The notes beneath the pieces are model-generated. The model was not told where the DNA came from. It did not search any database and saw nothing but the letters and a program-made list of their open reading frames with translations. Source: Paraburkholderia sp. SG-MS1 (lineage in GTDB: Bacteria; Pseudomonadota; Gammaproteobacteria; Burkholderiales; Burkholderiaceae). From it: DNA of 45,898 nt. How positions within the stretch are numbered: the first letter of the stretch is position 1; the number at the start of each line of letters is the position of its first letter. The translations under genes and the position numbers were made by a program. Shown here piece by piece: positions 7,994 to 17,390 of this stretch. The stretch is taken from contig NZ_NPIH01000038.1 of assembly GCF_012275575.1 (NCBI RefSeq), forward strand, positions 1 to 45,898, in the 5' to 3' direction.

Positions 7994-10318
7994 GTGGACT
8001 ACTACCCTCAGAATTCGCTCTCTCCGGGTGCCAGCACCGAACGTGGCCAACTCAGCGCGAGTGGGATGCTCACGTTGATGCGCGATCACATCTGGGAAAT
8101 CGTGGTCACGACGGTGGTCGTTCTGACACTTGCCGTGGTGTATCTGCTCATCGCGACACCCATCTACTCGGCAGATGTCCTCCTGCGCGTGGACCCGCCG
8201 GAGCCGAATGCGCTTGGCCTGGCCTTGCAGAACCAGGAGATGCTTCCGGCGCCTTCGCCGTCCCCTGTGACCGAAATGGCCGTCATGCGTAGCCGCTCGG
8301 TGCTCGATCCGGTGATCGACCGGTTCCGCTTCGACGTGTCGGTGACGCCGCACAGGGTTCCGGTTCTGGGCGCCATCGCCGAGAAGTTTGCGACACCGGG
8401 TCAGCCGGCAGCGCCGTGGTTTGGGTTGAAGTCCTTTGCGTGGGGAGGAGAGCGTATTCAGATTGGCGCTCTGGATGTGCCGCGAGAACTCGAGGAAGAA
8501 AAGCTCACCTTGATCGCCCTCGCAGACGGCGCGTACGAGTTGCGCGGACCGTCGGATCAGTTGCTCGTCAGAGGCATAGTGGGCACGCCGGCAATGGACA
8601 ACGGCGTTTCGATGCTCGTGAAGCAGCTGGATGCGCGGCCAGGCACGAAGTTTCAGGTCATTCGCTGGAACGAACTCGACGCGGTCAAACGTTTTGATAA
8701 TCTCGTCAAGATTACCGACAAGGTGAAAGAGTCGGGCCTCATTCAGATAGAGTATGAGGATAAAAGCGCGGATAAGGCGACTGAAGTCACCAATGCGGTA
8801 GCTCAGCAATATCTTGCTTCCGCCATTGCCAGCCGGCAACTCAACGACACGACCACGCTCGCTTTCATTAACGGAGAGCTTCCGCGCTTGCTCACGGACC
8901 TCAAAAAGGCCGAGGACAATCTCAAGCATTTCCGTTCGAGCGTGCAGTCGATGCAACCGACGAGCGAGGCACAAGCGTATCTCCAGGGCGGCATCGACCT
9001 CGACAGACAGATAGCAAGCCTGCAACTGCAGCGAACGCAGCTCCTCGATCGTTATAGACCTGATAGCCGCTGGATACAGAACATCGACACGCAACTGGCG
9101 CAATTGAAGGATGCGAAGGAGAAATTCGACGGCCATTTCAGCGGCATGCCCTCATCCGAGCGTGAGAGCGTCGATCTGCTCCGCGCGCAGAAGGTGGCGG
9201 AAACGATCTATCTAGGGATGGTTCAGAAAGCGGAGCAATTGCAGGTTCGGCGCGCCAGTACGACGGGCGGCGCGCATATCGTCGACCGGGCGATCCGCCC
9301 CCATCGTCCGGTCAAGCCGCAGCCCGCCCTGGTGCTTGGTGGCGCCTTGATACTCGGGCTCGTATCCGGCATCACGCTCGTCTTCATGCGCCGCCATGTG
9401 ATGACCGGCGTAACCGACCCCAAGTACGTCGAGCGCCGCATGAGCGTACCGGTATTCGGAGAAATCCTGTTCAGCCAGCAGCAGTTGTTGCTCGATCGCA
9501 TGTCTGCTGGCGTGGGCCGAAAATCACTACCGGGTCTGGGAGGGCGAAGCAATCTGCCCTTCCAGAAAAGCGCGCCCGATATCCAGTTTCATGGTGCGGC
9601 GGCCTTGCTCGATGGCGACATCAGCCGGGCTCTGGCTTCGCGTTTTCCACACGATACCTCGGTCGAGGCGCTTCGCAACGTGCGCACTGCGGTGACGCGC
9701 GATCTTGCACACGCGCGCAATAACGTCCTGATGGTCATCGGGCCGACGCCTTCGGCGGGCAAAAGCTTTGTTGCCGCAAACCTCGCGATCCTGCACGCGG
9801 AGATCGGCACGCGTGTCGTGCTGATCGACGCCGATATGCGGCGCGGACATCTCGCGTCGTTGTTCAACGGCAGCAATCGTGGCGGACTCTCGGAGGTGCT
9901 CGCGGAGCGAATGCCTTTGCGCAGTGCATTGCGGCAGACGAGCGTCGAGGGCCTGACGTTCCTGTCCTGCGGCTTGCGTCCGGAGAATCCCGCCGCACTG
10001 CTGATGAAACCGCGCTTCAAGGATGTGCTGGAGCGGCTCGCAGCTCAGTTTGATCTGGTGATCATCGACACGCCGCCGTTTCTCGCGGTCACGGACGCTT
10101 CCATCATCGCGAGTGAAGCGGGCGCGTCGTTGCTCGTCCTGCGTTCGGGTATGCAAAGCGAGGAGGAGATCGCCGACACGGTCAAGAAGATGGAGCGCGC
10201 CGAGGGACGCATAGCGGGCGCGGTCTTCAACGGCATCCCGTTGCGGCGAAGTACACGGAATTACGGCTACGCGACGAACTACGCCAGTGATGCAGGCGAC
10301 CCGGAAGCAGTGCATTGA
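7994..10318 (+). CDS. Wzc/PslE-like polysaccharide co-polymerase with bacterial tyrosine kinase domain
   Basis: This 774-residue inner-membrane protein controls chain length and export of the exopolysaccharide. Transmembrane helix 1 lies near residues 33-55 (IVVTTVVVLTLAVVYLLIA), followed by a Wzz-type periplasmic domain with coiled-coil segments, then helix 2 near 444-466. The cytoplasmic BY-kinase domain has Walker A (GPTPSAGKS, about 583), Walker A' (VLIDADMRRG) and Walker B (LVIIDTPPF, about 690). The tail carries a short tyrosine cluster (NYGYATNY), the expected autophosphorylation site. It opens the cluster; a glycosyltransferase follows 66 bp later. A Wza-type outer-membrane partner is absent from the window. 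Confidence 0.9.
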   Translation: MDYYPQNSLSPGASTERGQLSASGMLTLMRDHIWEIVVTTVVVLTLAVVYLLIATPIYSADVLLRVDPPEPNALGLALQNQEMLPAPSPSPVTEMAVMRSRSVLDPVIDRFRFDVSVTPHRVPVLGAIAEKFATPGQPAAPWFGLKSFAWGGERIQIGALDVPRELEEEKLTLIALADGAYELRGPSDQLLVRGIVGTPAMDNGVSMLVKQLDARPGTKFQVIRWNELDAVKRFDNLVKITDKVKESGLIQIEYEDKSADKATEVTNAVAQQYLASAIASRQLNDTTTLAFINGELPRLLTDLKKAEDNLKHFRSSVQSMQPTSEAQAYLQGGIDLDRQIASLQLQRTQLLDRYRPDSRWIQNIDTQLAQLKDAKEKFDGHFSGMPSSERESVDLLRAQKVAETIYLGMVQKAEQLQVRRASTTGGAHIVDRAIRPHRPVKPQPALVLGGALILGLVSGITLVFMRRHVMTGVTDPKYVERRMSVPVFGEILFSQQQLLLDRMSAGVGRKSLPGLGGRSNLPFQKSAPDIQFHGAAALLDGDISRALASRFPHDTSVEALRNVRTAVTRDLAHARNNVLMVIGPTPSAGKSFVAANLAILHAEIGTRVVLIDADMRRGHLASLFNGSNRGGLSEVLAERMPLRSALRQTSVEGLTFLSCGLRPENPAALLMKPRFKDVLERLAAQFDLVIIDTPPFLAVTDASIIASEAGASLLVLRSGMQSEEEIADTVKKMERAEGRIAGAVFNGIPLRRSTRNYGYATNYASDAGDPEAVH

Positions 10319-10384
10319 TCTCACTCGGGGCTCAGGCAAATGGCAGGCAGCGTAATCTCGTGACGGCGATAAACGGAGAACCGG

Positions 10385-11503
10385 ATGACCTTTGCAATCA
10401 ACGGAAAGTTCACTTCCCAGCCCGTCACCGGCGTCCAGCGGGTCGCCTATGAACTGACGAGAGCGATGCAGCAGATGCGCGCACTCCCGGGTGATGAACT
10501 GGAAGTCTTCATGCCGCAAAACGCAATCGAGCCAGGCGCGCTGCTCGCACGCCAGCGGCGTTTTCCGTGGCTGCGCGGCACGCTCTGGGAGCAGATCACG
10601 CTGCCGATCGCGGCGCGGGGCATGATGCTCCTGAATCTGTGCAATACCAATCCGCTGTTCAAGCGCGGACAGGTCGTGATGGTCCATGACATGGCGATCT
10701 ACGATGTCCCGCAAGGCTTCTCGAAAAAATTCCGGCTTTGGTACCGGGTTTGCTTCGCATGCCTCCGACGAACCCGGCCGCTGATCCTGACGGTCTCGGC
10801 ATTCTCGAAGACGCGCATTTGCCATCACCTGAAAATCGATGAATCGCGCGTGACGGTCGTGACGCCCGGCGCGGACCACCTGGACCGGGTCACGTCGGAT
10901 CCTGCGGTATTGAGCCGTCTTGGACTGGCGAAAGACACTTACTGTGTGATTGTCGGCAGTCTCGATCCACGCAAGAACCTGCAGCGGGCGCTGGAGGCGA
11001 TCGACAAGCTCGGACATCTCACCGGAATCAAGTTCGTCGTAGTGGGCGGTAGAAATCCGCGCATCTTCAATAGCGGTAATGAGGGGCAGCCGGCATTCTC
11101 GAAGCAGGTGTTGTGGGCTGGCTTCGTGTCGGACGGCGAATTGAAGTCTTTGTATGAGAACGCCGGTTGCCTCATTTTTCCGTCGTTGTATGAGGGATTC
11201 GGACTGCCGCCACTCGAAGCGATGTACTGCGGCTGTCCTGTGATTGCCTCGTCGCGCACGTCGATACCCGAAGCGTGTGGCGATGCCGCGATGTATTGCG
11301 ATGCGATGTCGGCTGACGACATCGCCGCAAAGATTTCAAAAATGATGGGCGACGCAGAACTCAGGGAGCGTCACCGAACGATGGGCTTGCTTCACGCCCG
11401 CGAGTTTCGCTGGGAGTATTCGGCGCAGACAGTGCTTGAGATTCTTTACGGCCACACCGGCGATCGCTTGCCGGATCTGACGCCGCGCGCGTCGGTGAGT
11501 TGA
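10385..11503 (+). CDS. Glycosyltransferase family 4 (PslF-like)
   Basis: The 372-residue protein is a GT-B fold retaining glycosyltransferase of the GT4 kind, expected to add a hexose (likely mannose, given ManC in the cluster) to the lipid-linked repeat unit at the inner face of the membrane. It shows the N-terminal acceptor-side pattern [10 protein letters not shown], an [11 protein letters not shown] strand at the start of the nucleotide-sugar domain, and the donor-binding EX7E region [19 protein letters not shown] near residue 262. ATG 10385 follows CGGAGA. Its stop is 3 bp before the next start, so it is coupled to the glycoside hydrolase. Confidence 0.85.
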   Translation: MTFAINGKFTSQPVTGVQRVAYELTRAMQQMRALPGDELEVFMPQNAIEPGALLARQRRFPWLRGTLWEQITLPIAARGMMLLNLCNTNPLFKRGQVVMVHDMAIYDVPQGFSKKFRLWYRVCFACLRRTRPLILTVSAFSKTRICHHLKIDESRVTVVTPGADHLDRVTSDPAVLSRLGLAKDTYCVIVGSLDPRKNLQRALEAIDKLGHLTGIKFVVVGGRNPRIFNSGNEGQPAFSKQVLWAGFVSDGELKSLYENAGCLIFPSLYEGFGLPPLEAMYCGCPVIASSRTSIPEACGDAAMYCDAMSADDIAAKISKMMGDAELRERHRTMGLLHAREFRWEYSAQTVLEILYGHTGDRLPDLTPRASVS

Positions 11504-11506
11504 CGC

Positions 11507-12970
11507 ATGGTTCTGGGCAGGCAAATGCATCGCGTCGAAAATGGTGCCGGCCGACGGCGAGCACTGCGCATACTCGCTGCGCTCGCGGGCGCGACGATAC
11601 CGCTGGTGCGTACGCGGAGCGCGCTCGCGGCGGTGTCCGATGCGCGCAAACCACGTGCTACTGCTCGCAGGATTATCGACCTGATCGGCTCGAATGGCTG
11701 GCCCGGATCGGCCGGCGATATTCAGATGTGGCGCGCAATGGGCATCAGTTGGGGACGCGATTCGGTGGGACCTGGCCAGCAGTACGGACCGGGAGACGCG
11801 ATGCGCATCGACAAGACCGGCCCCACATTCAATAGCGATCTGCCGTCGGTCCTGATTCGAAACGATCGCAACGGAATCGGCTCGTTGCTGCTGCTCGCCT
11901 ACACGCCGAAGTGGAACGCGAGCGTGCCGGGGGACTCGAAGTCGGCGCCTGTCGACGACAAGGCATGGACGCGCTACGTCGACGCGGTGGTTCGGAAGTA
12001 TTCGACACCGCCGTTCAACCTGCGTTATTTCCAGATCTGGAACGAGGCGGCCGGCCCATTGTCCGGTGGTTCGCCGCAGGCCTCGTTCTGGCACGGCCCG
12101 GATTTCAGTCCGGACCGCAAGCGCGCGAGGCCCTATGAGCGGGCCATGCAGGATTACGTCGAGCGGATTCATATTCCGGCGGCACGAATTATCCGCGGTT
12201 ACCACGCGTATGTCGTGTACGGCGGCTGGCCGGATCAGGGCGGGCTCTCCAACTTCAAGCGATGGCTGGAGTACAGGAGCCCGGTGTTGAATGAACGCAT
12301 GCTGGACTGGGTCGATTACCTCGACACGCATTACCTGCCCGTCGCCGATCTGGATCCTTTGTATGAGCAGTACGTGAAGAACGGTCCTGCACGCGGAATC
12401 TGGCAAACGGAAATAGGTGATGCGTACATGAAAGATCCGCACTACCTGCCGCGCTATTTCTTCGACTTCGCCGTATGGGCATTGGATAGAAACTGGAACG
12501 ACCAGGACAAGTATCTGTCGATGATCTATCACTGGGATGGCTATGAGCCATTCCGTCTTACGCATCGAGGTCCGCCCGAGCGGACTTACAACGTATCCGG
12601 GCAGAGTCTGGTCGTACTGCATCGGACCGTCAATGGACCGCTTGCCAGTTTGTCGAAGCCGTTGCAGTTCAGTCCAGGCGCCGCAGGAACCGCCTTGTTT
12701 TCCGGCAGCGACATCGTGATGCAGGTCAGGGCGGACCCGGGCTGGCAGACGGTCGGCTTGCCGGGGCTTGGACCGCCGTCGTCGTCGCGCGTTACGCGGG
12801 TCGAGTTTATCGATGCACTCACCGGCGCGGCGAGCGCCCCCGACGACGTTGCGTTGACGTGGGACGACCAGAGGGTGAAGGTTCGATTCAGGGTGCCGGA
12901 TCAAGTCAACGGTGCTGGCAACAATCCGCCGAAGCACCTCGCTTATGTAGTTCTGCATCGTGCCACGTAG
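11507..12970 (+). CDS. Exported PslG-like glycoside hydrolase (clan GH-A, GH39-like)
   Basis: The 487-residue protein has a TIM-barrel glycoside hydrolase domain with the two clan GH-A catalytic glutamates in expected settings: acid/base E180 in FQIWNEA and nucleophile E302 in GIWQTEIGD. The N-terminus has a twin-arginine-like stretch (GRRRALRILAALAGA, residues 15-29) and a signal-like hydrophobic core ending near ALAA, so it is probably exported. Gene order (after a GT4, inside a Wzx/Wzy cluster) is that of pslG, whose hydrolase trims the exopolysaccharide in the periplasm. The C-terminal 100 residues look like a beta-sandwich. Substrate is unproven. ATG 11525 is an alternative start. Confidence 0.75.
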   Translation: MVLGRQMHRVENGAGRRRALRILAALAGATIPLVRTRSALAAVSDARKPRATARRIIDLIGSNGWPGSAGDIQMWRAMGISWGRDSVGPGQQYGPGDAMRIDKTGPTFNSDLPSVLIRNDRNGIGSLLLLAYTPKWNASVPGDSKSAPVDDKAWTRYVDAVVRKYSTPPFNLRYFQIWNEAAGPLSGGSPQASFWHGPDFSPDRKRARPYERAMQDYVERIHIPAARIIRGYHAYVVYGGWPDQGGLSNFKRWLEYRSPVLNERMLDWVDYLDTHYLPVADLDPLYEQYVKNGPARGIWQTEIGDAYMKDPHYLPRYFFDFAVWALDRNWNDQDKYLSMIYHWDGYEPFRLTHRGPPERTYNVSGQSLVVLHRTVNGPLASLSKPLQFSPGAAGTALFSGSDIVMQVRADPGWQTVGLPGLGPPSSSRVTRVEFIDALTGAASAPDDVALTWDDQRVKVRFRVPDQVNGAGNNPPKHLAYVVLHRAT

Positions 12971-13090
12971 TCATGCGATCAGGCAAAGCTATGCCGGATC
13001 CAGCCGAAGCGATGTGTTTGCCGGGTGTGTCGTCAGTTTTACGGTCATCGGATTTCGCTTGATCGAACTTTTGGATACCGTCGAGAAATC

Positions 13091-14101
13091 ATGAACCACG
13101 TTACCGTTGCGATTTGCAATTACAACTACGAGCGCTATCTGGTGGAGGCGATCGACTCGGCGCTTGCTCAGGACTATCCAGGAACGGAGGTGCTCGTCAT
13201 CGACGACGGTTCGACCGACGGCTCGCAAGCGATCATCGAACAGTATGGCACGCGCATTTCCTCCATCTTCAAGACGAACGGCGGCCAGGTCTCCGCGTAT
13301 AACCATGCGATCGGCGTGCTCGAAACGGACTATGTGATCTTCCTCGATTCCGACGACATTCTTTATCCGAGTGCGGTCTCTGAAGTGATGCGCCTGTTTG
13401 CGGAGGGAAACTGGGCGAAGGTGCAATTCCGCCTTGACGTGATGGACAGCTCCAGCGTGCTAACCGGCACTCATGTACCCCATAGCGAACCACCACACGA
13501 CTGCAGAAAGCTGTTGCTGGGCGGCTGGCTTTATCCCTCTCCGCCCGCGTCGGGCAATGCATATCGTGTGAGTGCCCTGAGGCGCTTCTTTCCCATACCG
13601 GAGGAAGGCATTAACCGCTACGGCGCGGATTTCTACGCGATCTACGGCGCGGCATTAACGGGGCCTATTGCCACGGTGCCGAAATCACTCGGCGGCTATC
13701 GTGTGCATAACGCACACAGCGAGACGGTCTCGTTCGCCAATTCGGAGCAGATCAACAAGGCGCCGAAAATCTTCAACCTCCGCTGGGCGATACTGAGGGA
13801 GATCGCCCGCACCCGGTTGCAGACAGAACTGCCGCCAGTCTTTTACGATTTTTCTCACGAAAGGGCCACGTTCTGTTCGAGCGTCTATCGCGCGACCCTG
13901 CCGACACGCTGGCGCTGGATGACGCGGGACTCCCGCACCTATTTGCATACGATCATCGCGAACCCGTTCTGGGGGGTGAAGAAGAAACTCGGCACGCTCG
14001 TGCTGTCGAGTTTGTGTCTCGTGCCTTACTCGCCGCTGTCCGACTTCGTCGTGCGTTATATCTCCAACCCGCTTGCCCGCCGCCGCGCGGCCGGGCGCTG
14101 A
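13091..14101 (+). CDS. Glycosyltransferase family 2
   Basis: This 336-residue GT-A fold enzyme should transfer a sugar to the growing lipid-linked repeat. It shows the family 2 opening VTVAICNYNYERYLVEAIDSAL, the nucleotide-binding LVIDDGSTDGS near residues 36-46, and the metal-binding DSDD (about 88-91, in YVIFLDSDDILYP). A tail after residue 250 has two hydrophobic stretches and a basic end (LARRRAAGR), suggesting membrane association. I use ATG 13091, where the family domain starts, rather than the open frame from 13025. It follows the hydrolase by 120 bp and precedes the flippase by 29 bp. Confidence 0.85.
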   Translation: MNHVTVAICNYNYERYLVEAIDSALAQDYPGTEVLVIDDGSTDGSQAIIEQYGTRISSIFKTNGGQVSAYNHAIGVLETDYVIFLDSDDILYPSAVSEVMRLFAEGNWAKVQFRLDVMDSSSVLTGTHVPHSEPPHDCRKLLLGGWLYPSPPASGNAYRVSALRRFFPIPEEGINRYGADFYAIYGAALTGPIATVPKSLGGYRVHNAHSETVSFANSEQINKAPKIFNLRWAILREIARTRLQTELPPVFYDFSHERATFCSSVYRATLPTRWRWMTRDSRTYLHTIIANPFWGVKKKLGTLVLSSLCLVPYSPLSDFVVRYISNPLARRRAAGR

Positions 14102-14130
14102 ATTCCGGAACGCGCGAGAAAGGGGGCAGC

Positions 14131-15447
14131 ATGGATAGACGAGCGGGCGCCAACGTTATTGCGTTTGTCTACGGCGGTTATTTGATGAGGTACATCTATC
14201 TCATCATCGTCGTGCCGTTCTACGGCAGGATTCTCGGCGTCGCCGAGTACGGCCGGGTATTGGCGTCGATGTCGCTGATGAACGTGATATGGATGCTCGC
14301 CAGTTATGGATTCACGTTCGTCGGCATGCGCGAGGTGTCGAAGGCGCAATCGGCGGCGGAGTGCAACTCCATCTACTCGTTGCATGTGAGCGCACGCCTT
14401 GTGATGGGATTGCTGGGTGGCAGCATCGGCGTCGTCGCGACGATGAGCTCGCCGGTCCTGTCGGAGCGGCCGATGATCGGTCTGCTTGCCACGCTGCTGG
14501 GTATCGTGTCGGCGATGAATCTGGGCTGGTTATTCCAGGGGCGCCAGCACTTTCGAACCCCGATCATGATCGAGGTGTTCGGTTTCGCACTGAGTCTCGT
14601 GCTGGTTCTGAATCTGGTCAAGGGGCCCGGTGACGCCGTGTGGGTGCTGGCGAGTCTGCTGATCGCGGGCGTAGCGTCCTCGATCATTTCGTACGGTTTG
14701 ACGACCTGGCAACTGGGCTTGCCGCGTCTCAGGTTCGCGGGCGTCGTGCCTCTCGTGCGAGGCTCGACGATGCTGTTCTGCTACTCGTCGGGTTCGGTCG
14801 TGCTCACGGCGTCGTCGACTTACCTGTTGACGCTCCTGTCCACGCCCGCCCAGGTGGGCTACTTCGGCGCGGCCGAACGCTTCGCGACGATCGGGCTCAG
14901 TCTGATGGGGCCGGCGTCGCAGGTGTTCATTCCGACGATATCGCGGCAACTCGCGCTCGGCGACAAAGAAGGCGCGCATGTCACGACCCGGCGAGGCGCC
15001 ACCTTGTTGATCGGCTACGGATTACTGGCGTTTTGTGGTGCGCTCACGCTTTCGCCATTTGTGCTGCCGTTGATCCTGGGACCCGCATTTGAACCGAGTG
15101 CGCACGTATTGCAGATCTTCGCATGGATGTTCCCCTTCGCCGCTTTTAACCAGTTTGTCGCGTTCTATGTATTCGTGCCGCGAAAGAAAGACAAGCTGCT
15201 TGCCATGACGGGTGTGGTTTCCGGGTTGATCAATGTCGTGGCGGCCCTTTTTCTTGCCTCCCGATACGGTGCGGTAGGTATGGCGTCTGCTCGGGTGATC
15301 GGCGAAGCAGCACTGGCCGTGATGCTGATGAGCATCATGATCCGCCTCGAGTTGATCAATCTGTTGCCGGGCGCCGAGCGGGCGTTTGGCATGGTTCGAA
15401 TGGCGTGCGGCTTTCGGCCTCAGGCAGGCGCCGCCAAGGATGAATGA
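14131..15447 (+). CDS. Wzx-type polysaccharide flippase
   Basis: The 438-residue protein is a multi-pass membrane transporter of the MOP/PST superfamily that flips the undecaprenyl-linked repeat unit across the inner membrane. About 12 hydrophobic helices alternate with short loops; the opening (IAFVYGGYLMRYIYLIIVVP) and the EYGRVLASMSLMN segment, then RFATIGLSLMGPASQVFIP, are typical of Wzx proteins. ATG 14131 has AGGGGG 4 nt ahead and is much better than the earlier ATG at 14014, which lies inside the preceding glycosyltransferase gene. It fits between two glycosyltransferases, as pslK does in spirit if not in order. Confidence 0.88.
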   Translation: MDRRAGANVIAFVYGGYLMRYIYLIIVVPFYGRILGVAEYGRVLASMSLMNVIWMLASYGFTFVGMREVSKAQSAAECNSIYSLHVSARLVMGLLGGSIGVVATMSSPVLSERPMIGLLATLLGIVSAMNLGWLFQGRQHFRTPIMIEVFGFALSLVLVLNLVKGPGDAVWVLASLLIAGVASSIISYGLTTWQLGLPRLRFAGVVPLVRGSTMLFCYSSGSVVLTASSTYLLTLLSTPAQVGYFGAAERFATIGLSLMGPASQVFIPTISRQLALGDKEGAHVTTRRGATLLIGYGLLAFCGALTLSPFVLPLILGPAFEPSAHVLQIFAWMFPFAAFNQFVAFYVFVPRKKDKLLAMTGVVSGLINVVAALFLASRYGAVGMASARVIGEAALAVMLMSIMIRLELINLLPGAERAFGMVRMACGFRPQAGAAKDE

Positions 15448-15498
15448 AGCAGGACCTCGCACGCGGGGGTCCCGGTTGCTATCTCACAGGAGGTCGAA

Positions 15499-16689
15499 GT
15501 GAAAGTCGCTATTGTTCACGATTGGTTGGTGGTCTCGGGCGGCGCGGAGAAGGTGTTGAAAAATATCATCGAGTGCTTCCCGAACGCGGACATCTTCTCG
15601 ATTGTCGATTTTCTGGAAGACCGCGACTGCGTGAAGGGAAAGACCGTCCATACGTCGTTCATTCAGAAAATGCCTTTTGCCCGGCGGCGCTACCGCGCCT
15701 ACCTGCCGCTCATGCCGATCGCGATCGAACAGGTCGATCTGTCCGGCTATGACCTCGTCATTTCCAGCTCGCATGCGGTCGCGAAGGGCGTACTGACCGG
15801 GCCGAACCAGGTCCACGTCAGTTACGTTCATTCGCCCATCCGCTATGCGTGGGACTTGCAGCATCAGTATCTCAGGGAATCTCACCTGAGTACCGGCATC
15901 AAGTCCGCGATGGCCCGCGTGCTGCTTCATTACATCCGCGGATGGGATTCACGCTCGGCCAACGGCGTCGATTACATGGTCGCGAATTCGCAGTTCATTG
16001 CGCGGCGGATCAGGAAGGCCTATCAACGCGAGGCAACCGTCATCTATCCGCCGGTCGACCTTGCCAGCATGACGGTGTGCACCCAGAAGGACGACTTCTA
16101 CGTGACGGCGTCACGAATGGTGCCGTACAAGCGCATCGATCTGATCGTGCAAGCGTTTTCGCAAACGCCCGAGCGGCGGCTCGTGGTGATCGGCGATGGC
16201 CCTGAGATGAAGAAGATCAAATCGTGCGCGGGAGAAAACGTCACGATTCTCGGTCATCAACCATCAGAAGTTCTCGTCGATCACTTACGACGCGCCCGCG
16301 CATTCGTGTTTGCGGCCGAAGAAGACTTCGGTATCTCCGTGGTGGAAGCGCAGGCATGCGGAACGCCGGTCATCGCATTCGGCCGGGGCGGCGCGCTCGA
16401 AACGGTCGTCGGCTTGCCGCTCGATCGGCCAACAGGCGTGTTCTTTGGCGAGCAGACACTGGAGTCGCTGCTGGAAGCAGTCGGCCGGTTTGAAAACAAT
16501 GCCGGTCTGTTCGACTCCCGGCAATGCCGCCGGAATGCCGAGCGCTTTTCAACGGAGAACTTCAAGGCGGCACTGACGGATTTCATCGACTCCCGGCTTC
16601 CGTACGCCTGTGTCGAGCAGTTTCTTCCGTATCCGGTCAGAGACCCGCAGTCCGTCGACGAACGTCATCTGGCCGACGTGGCATCGTAA
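15499..16689 (+). CDS. Glycosyltransferase family 4 (mannosyltransferase-like)
   Basis: This 396-residue GT-B enzyme begins with MKVAIVHDWLVVSGGAEKV, the pattern of GT4 enzymes that act in exopolysaccharide assembly (PslH/I-like or WbaZ-like). The donor domain shows FYVTASRMVPYKRIDLIV near residue 197, LVVIGDGPEMK, and the EX7E motif EEDFGISVVEAQACGTPVIA near 274. It starts at GTG 15499, eight bases after the start of a strong AGGAGG site (15491). Its last 25 bp overlap the 3' end of the convergent PAP2 gene. With ManC present a GDP-mannose donor is likely, but this is inference. Confidence 0.85.
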   Translation: MKVAIVHDWLVVSGGAEKVLKNIIECFPNADIFSIVDFLEDRDCVKGKTVHTSFIQKMPFARRRYRAYLPLMPIAIEQVDLSGYDLVISSSHAVAKGVLTGPNQVHVSYVHSPIRYAWDLQHQYLRESHLSTGIKSAMARVLLHYIRGWDSRSANGVDYMVANSQFIARRIRKAYQREATVIYPPVDLASMTVCTQKDDFYVTASRMVPYKRIDLIVQAFSQTPERRLVVIGDGPEMKKIKSCAGENVTILGHQPSEVLVDHLRRARAFVFAAEEDFGISVVEAQACGTPVIAFGRGGALETVVGLPLDRPTGVFFGEQTLESLLEAVGRFENNAGLFDSRQCRRNAERFSTENFKAALTDFIDSRLPYACVEQFLPYPVRDPQSVDERHLADVAS

Positions 16690-17300
16690 GACCTGATGCG
16701 ATAGCGAATCCGCCCCAGCGCGGCCATGACGGATGGCACATGTTTGCGAATTTGCGGCGAACGTGTTTCGATCAGATGTTGAAGCGGCGCCTTGTGACCA
16801 TAGGCGAGCGTGGAGACAAGCAGAAGGCTTAGCGTGGGCCAGATGGCTCCGAATCGTTCGGGCTCAACGTTGACGGCCGCCCGCAAGAAAACTAGCGCCA
16901 TGAGTGCGCCAAGCAGCCAGCCGGAAATGACTTCGGGCAGCGAATGTGAATGGTCGACGAGGCGGGAGACGCCAGTCAGCGCCCCGATCACCATGCCCGC
17001 GACGATGCCGGGCAACAGCGGTTGCCGCCACCACTTCAGCAAGAGCGTAATGGCGACCATCCAGATGGACGTCGACAGCACGGTGTGACCGCTAATGACG
17101 CGGAAATCATCAGCCGGAATAGCGATTCCCCAACTCGCATAGACGATCTTGGTGGCGCCCACGAGCGCGGTGCCCACGGCGAGTACGCCGATCAGGCGAA
17201 ATGCCAGACGCACATTGAATAGCGCAATCCAGCCGGCGCAAATGGCCGCCACGGGCAACGTGATGGCGGCGTCGCCCAGGTTGGTGAACACAGTCCACAT
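16665..17300 (-). CDS. PAP2-family membrane phosphatase
   Basis: The 211-residue protein has five or six membrane helices and the PAP2 phosphatase signatures: SGH in VISGHTVLS (near residue 90) and SRLVDHSHSLPE (near 130), which fits the SRx5Hx3D motif with Glu in place of the last Asp. Such enzymes dephosphorylate undecaprenyl pyrophosphate or lipid phosphates in the inner membrane, recycling the carrier used by the cluster. The basic C-terminus after residue 185 is cytoplasmic. It is on the opposite strand to its neighbours, follows the polymerase gene by 90 bp, and overlaps the convergent glycosyltransferase by 25 bp. Confidence 0.75.
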   Translation of the reverse strand: MWTVFTNLGDAAITLPVAAICAGWIALFNVRLAFRLIGVLAVGTALVGATKIVYASWGIAIPADDFRVISGHTVLSTSIWMVAITLLLKWWRQPLLPGIVAGMVIGALTGVSRLVDHSHSLPEVISGWLLGALMALVFLRAAVNVEPERFGAIWPTLSLLLVSTLAYGHKAPLQHLIETRSPQIRKHVPSVMAALGRIRYRIRSYDATSAR

Positions 17301-17390
17301 ACAGTTCTCTCGTTGTCGCTTTCTGGCGGCCGCGTGGCTGAAAAGAGCGCCTCTCGCGGGCAGATTGATTGAGTGCCGCCGTATTGTCGC

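Noticed and set aside
7661..9136. 491-codon open frame on the - strand opposite the Wzc-type gene
   Set aside because: Arginine/histidine-rich shadow of a GC-rich gene; no domain, and the + strand frame has full family motifs.
11336..12958. 540-codon open frame on the - strand opposite the exopolysaccharide hydrolase
   Set aside because: Shadow frame; the + strand frame carries catalytic glutamates and a signal region.
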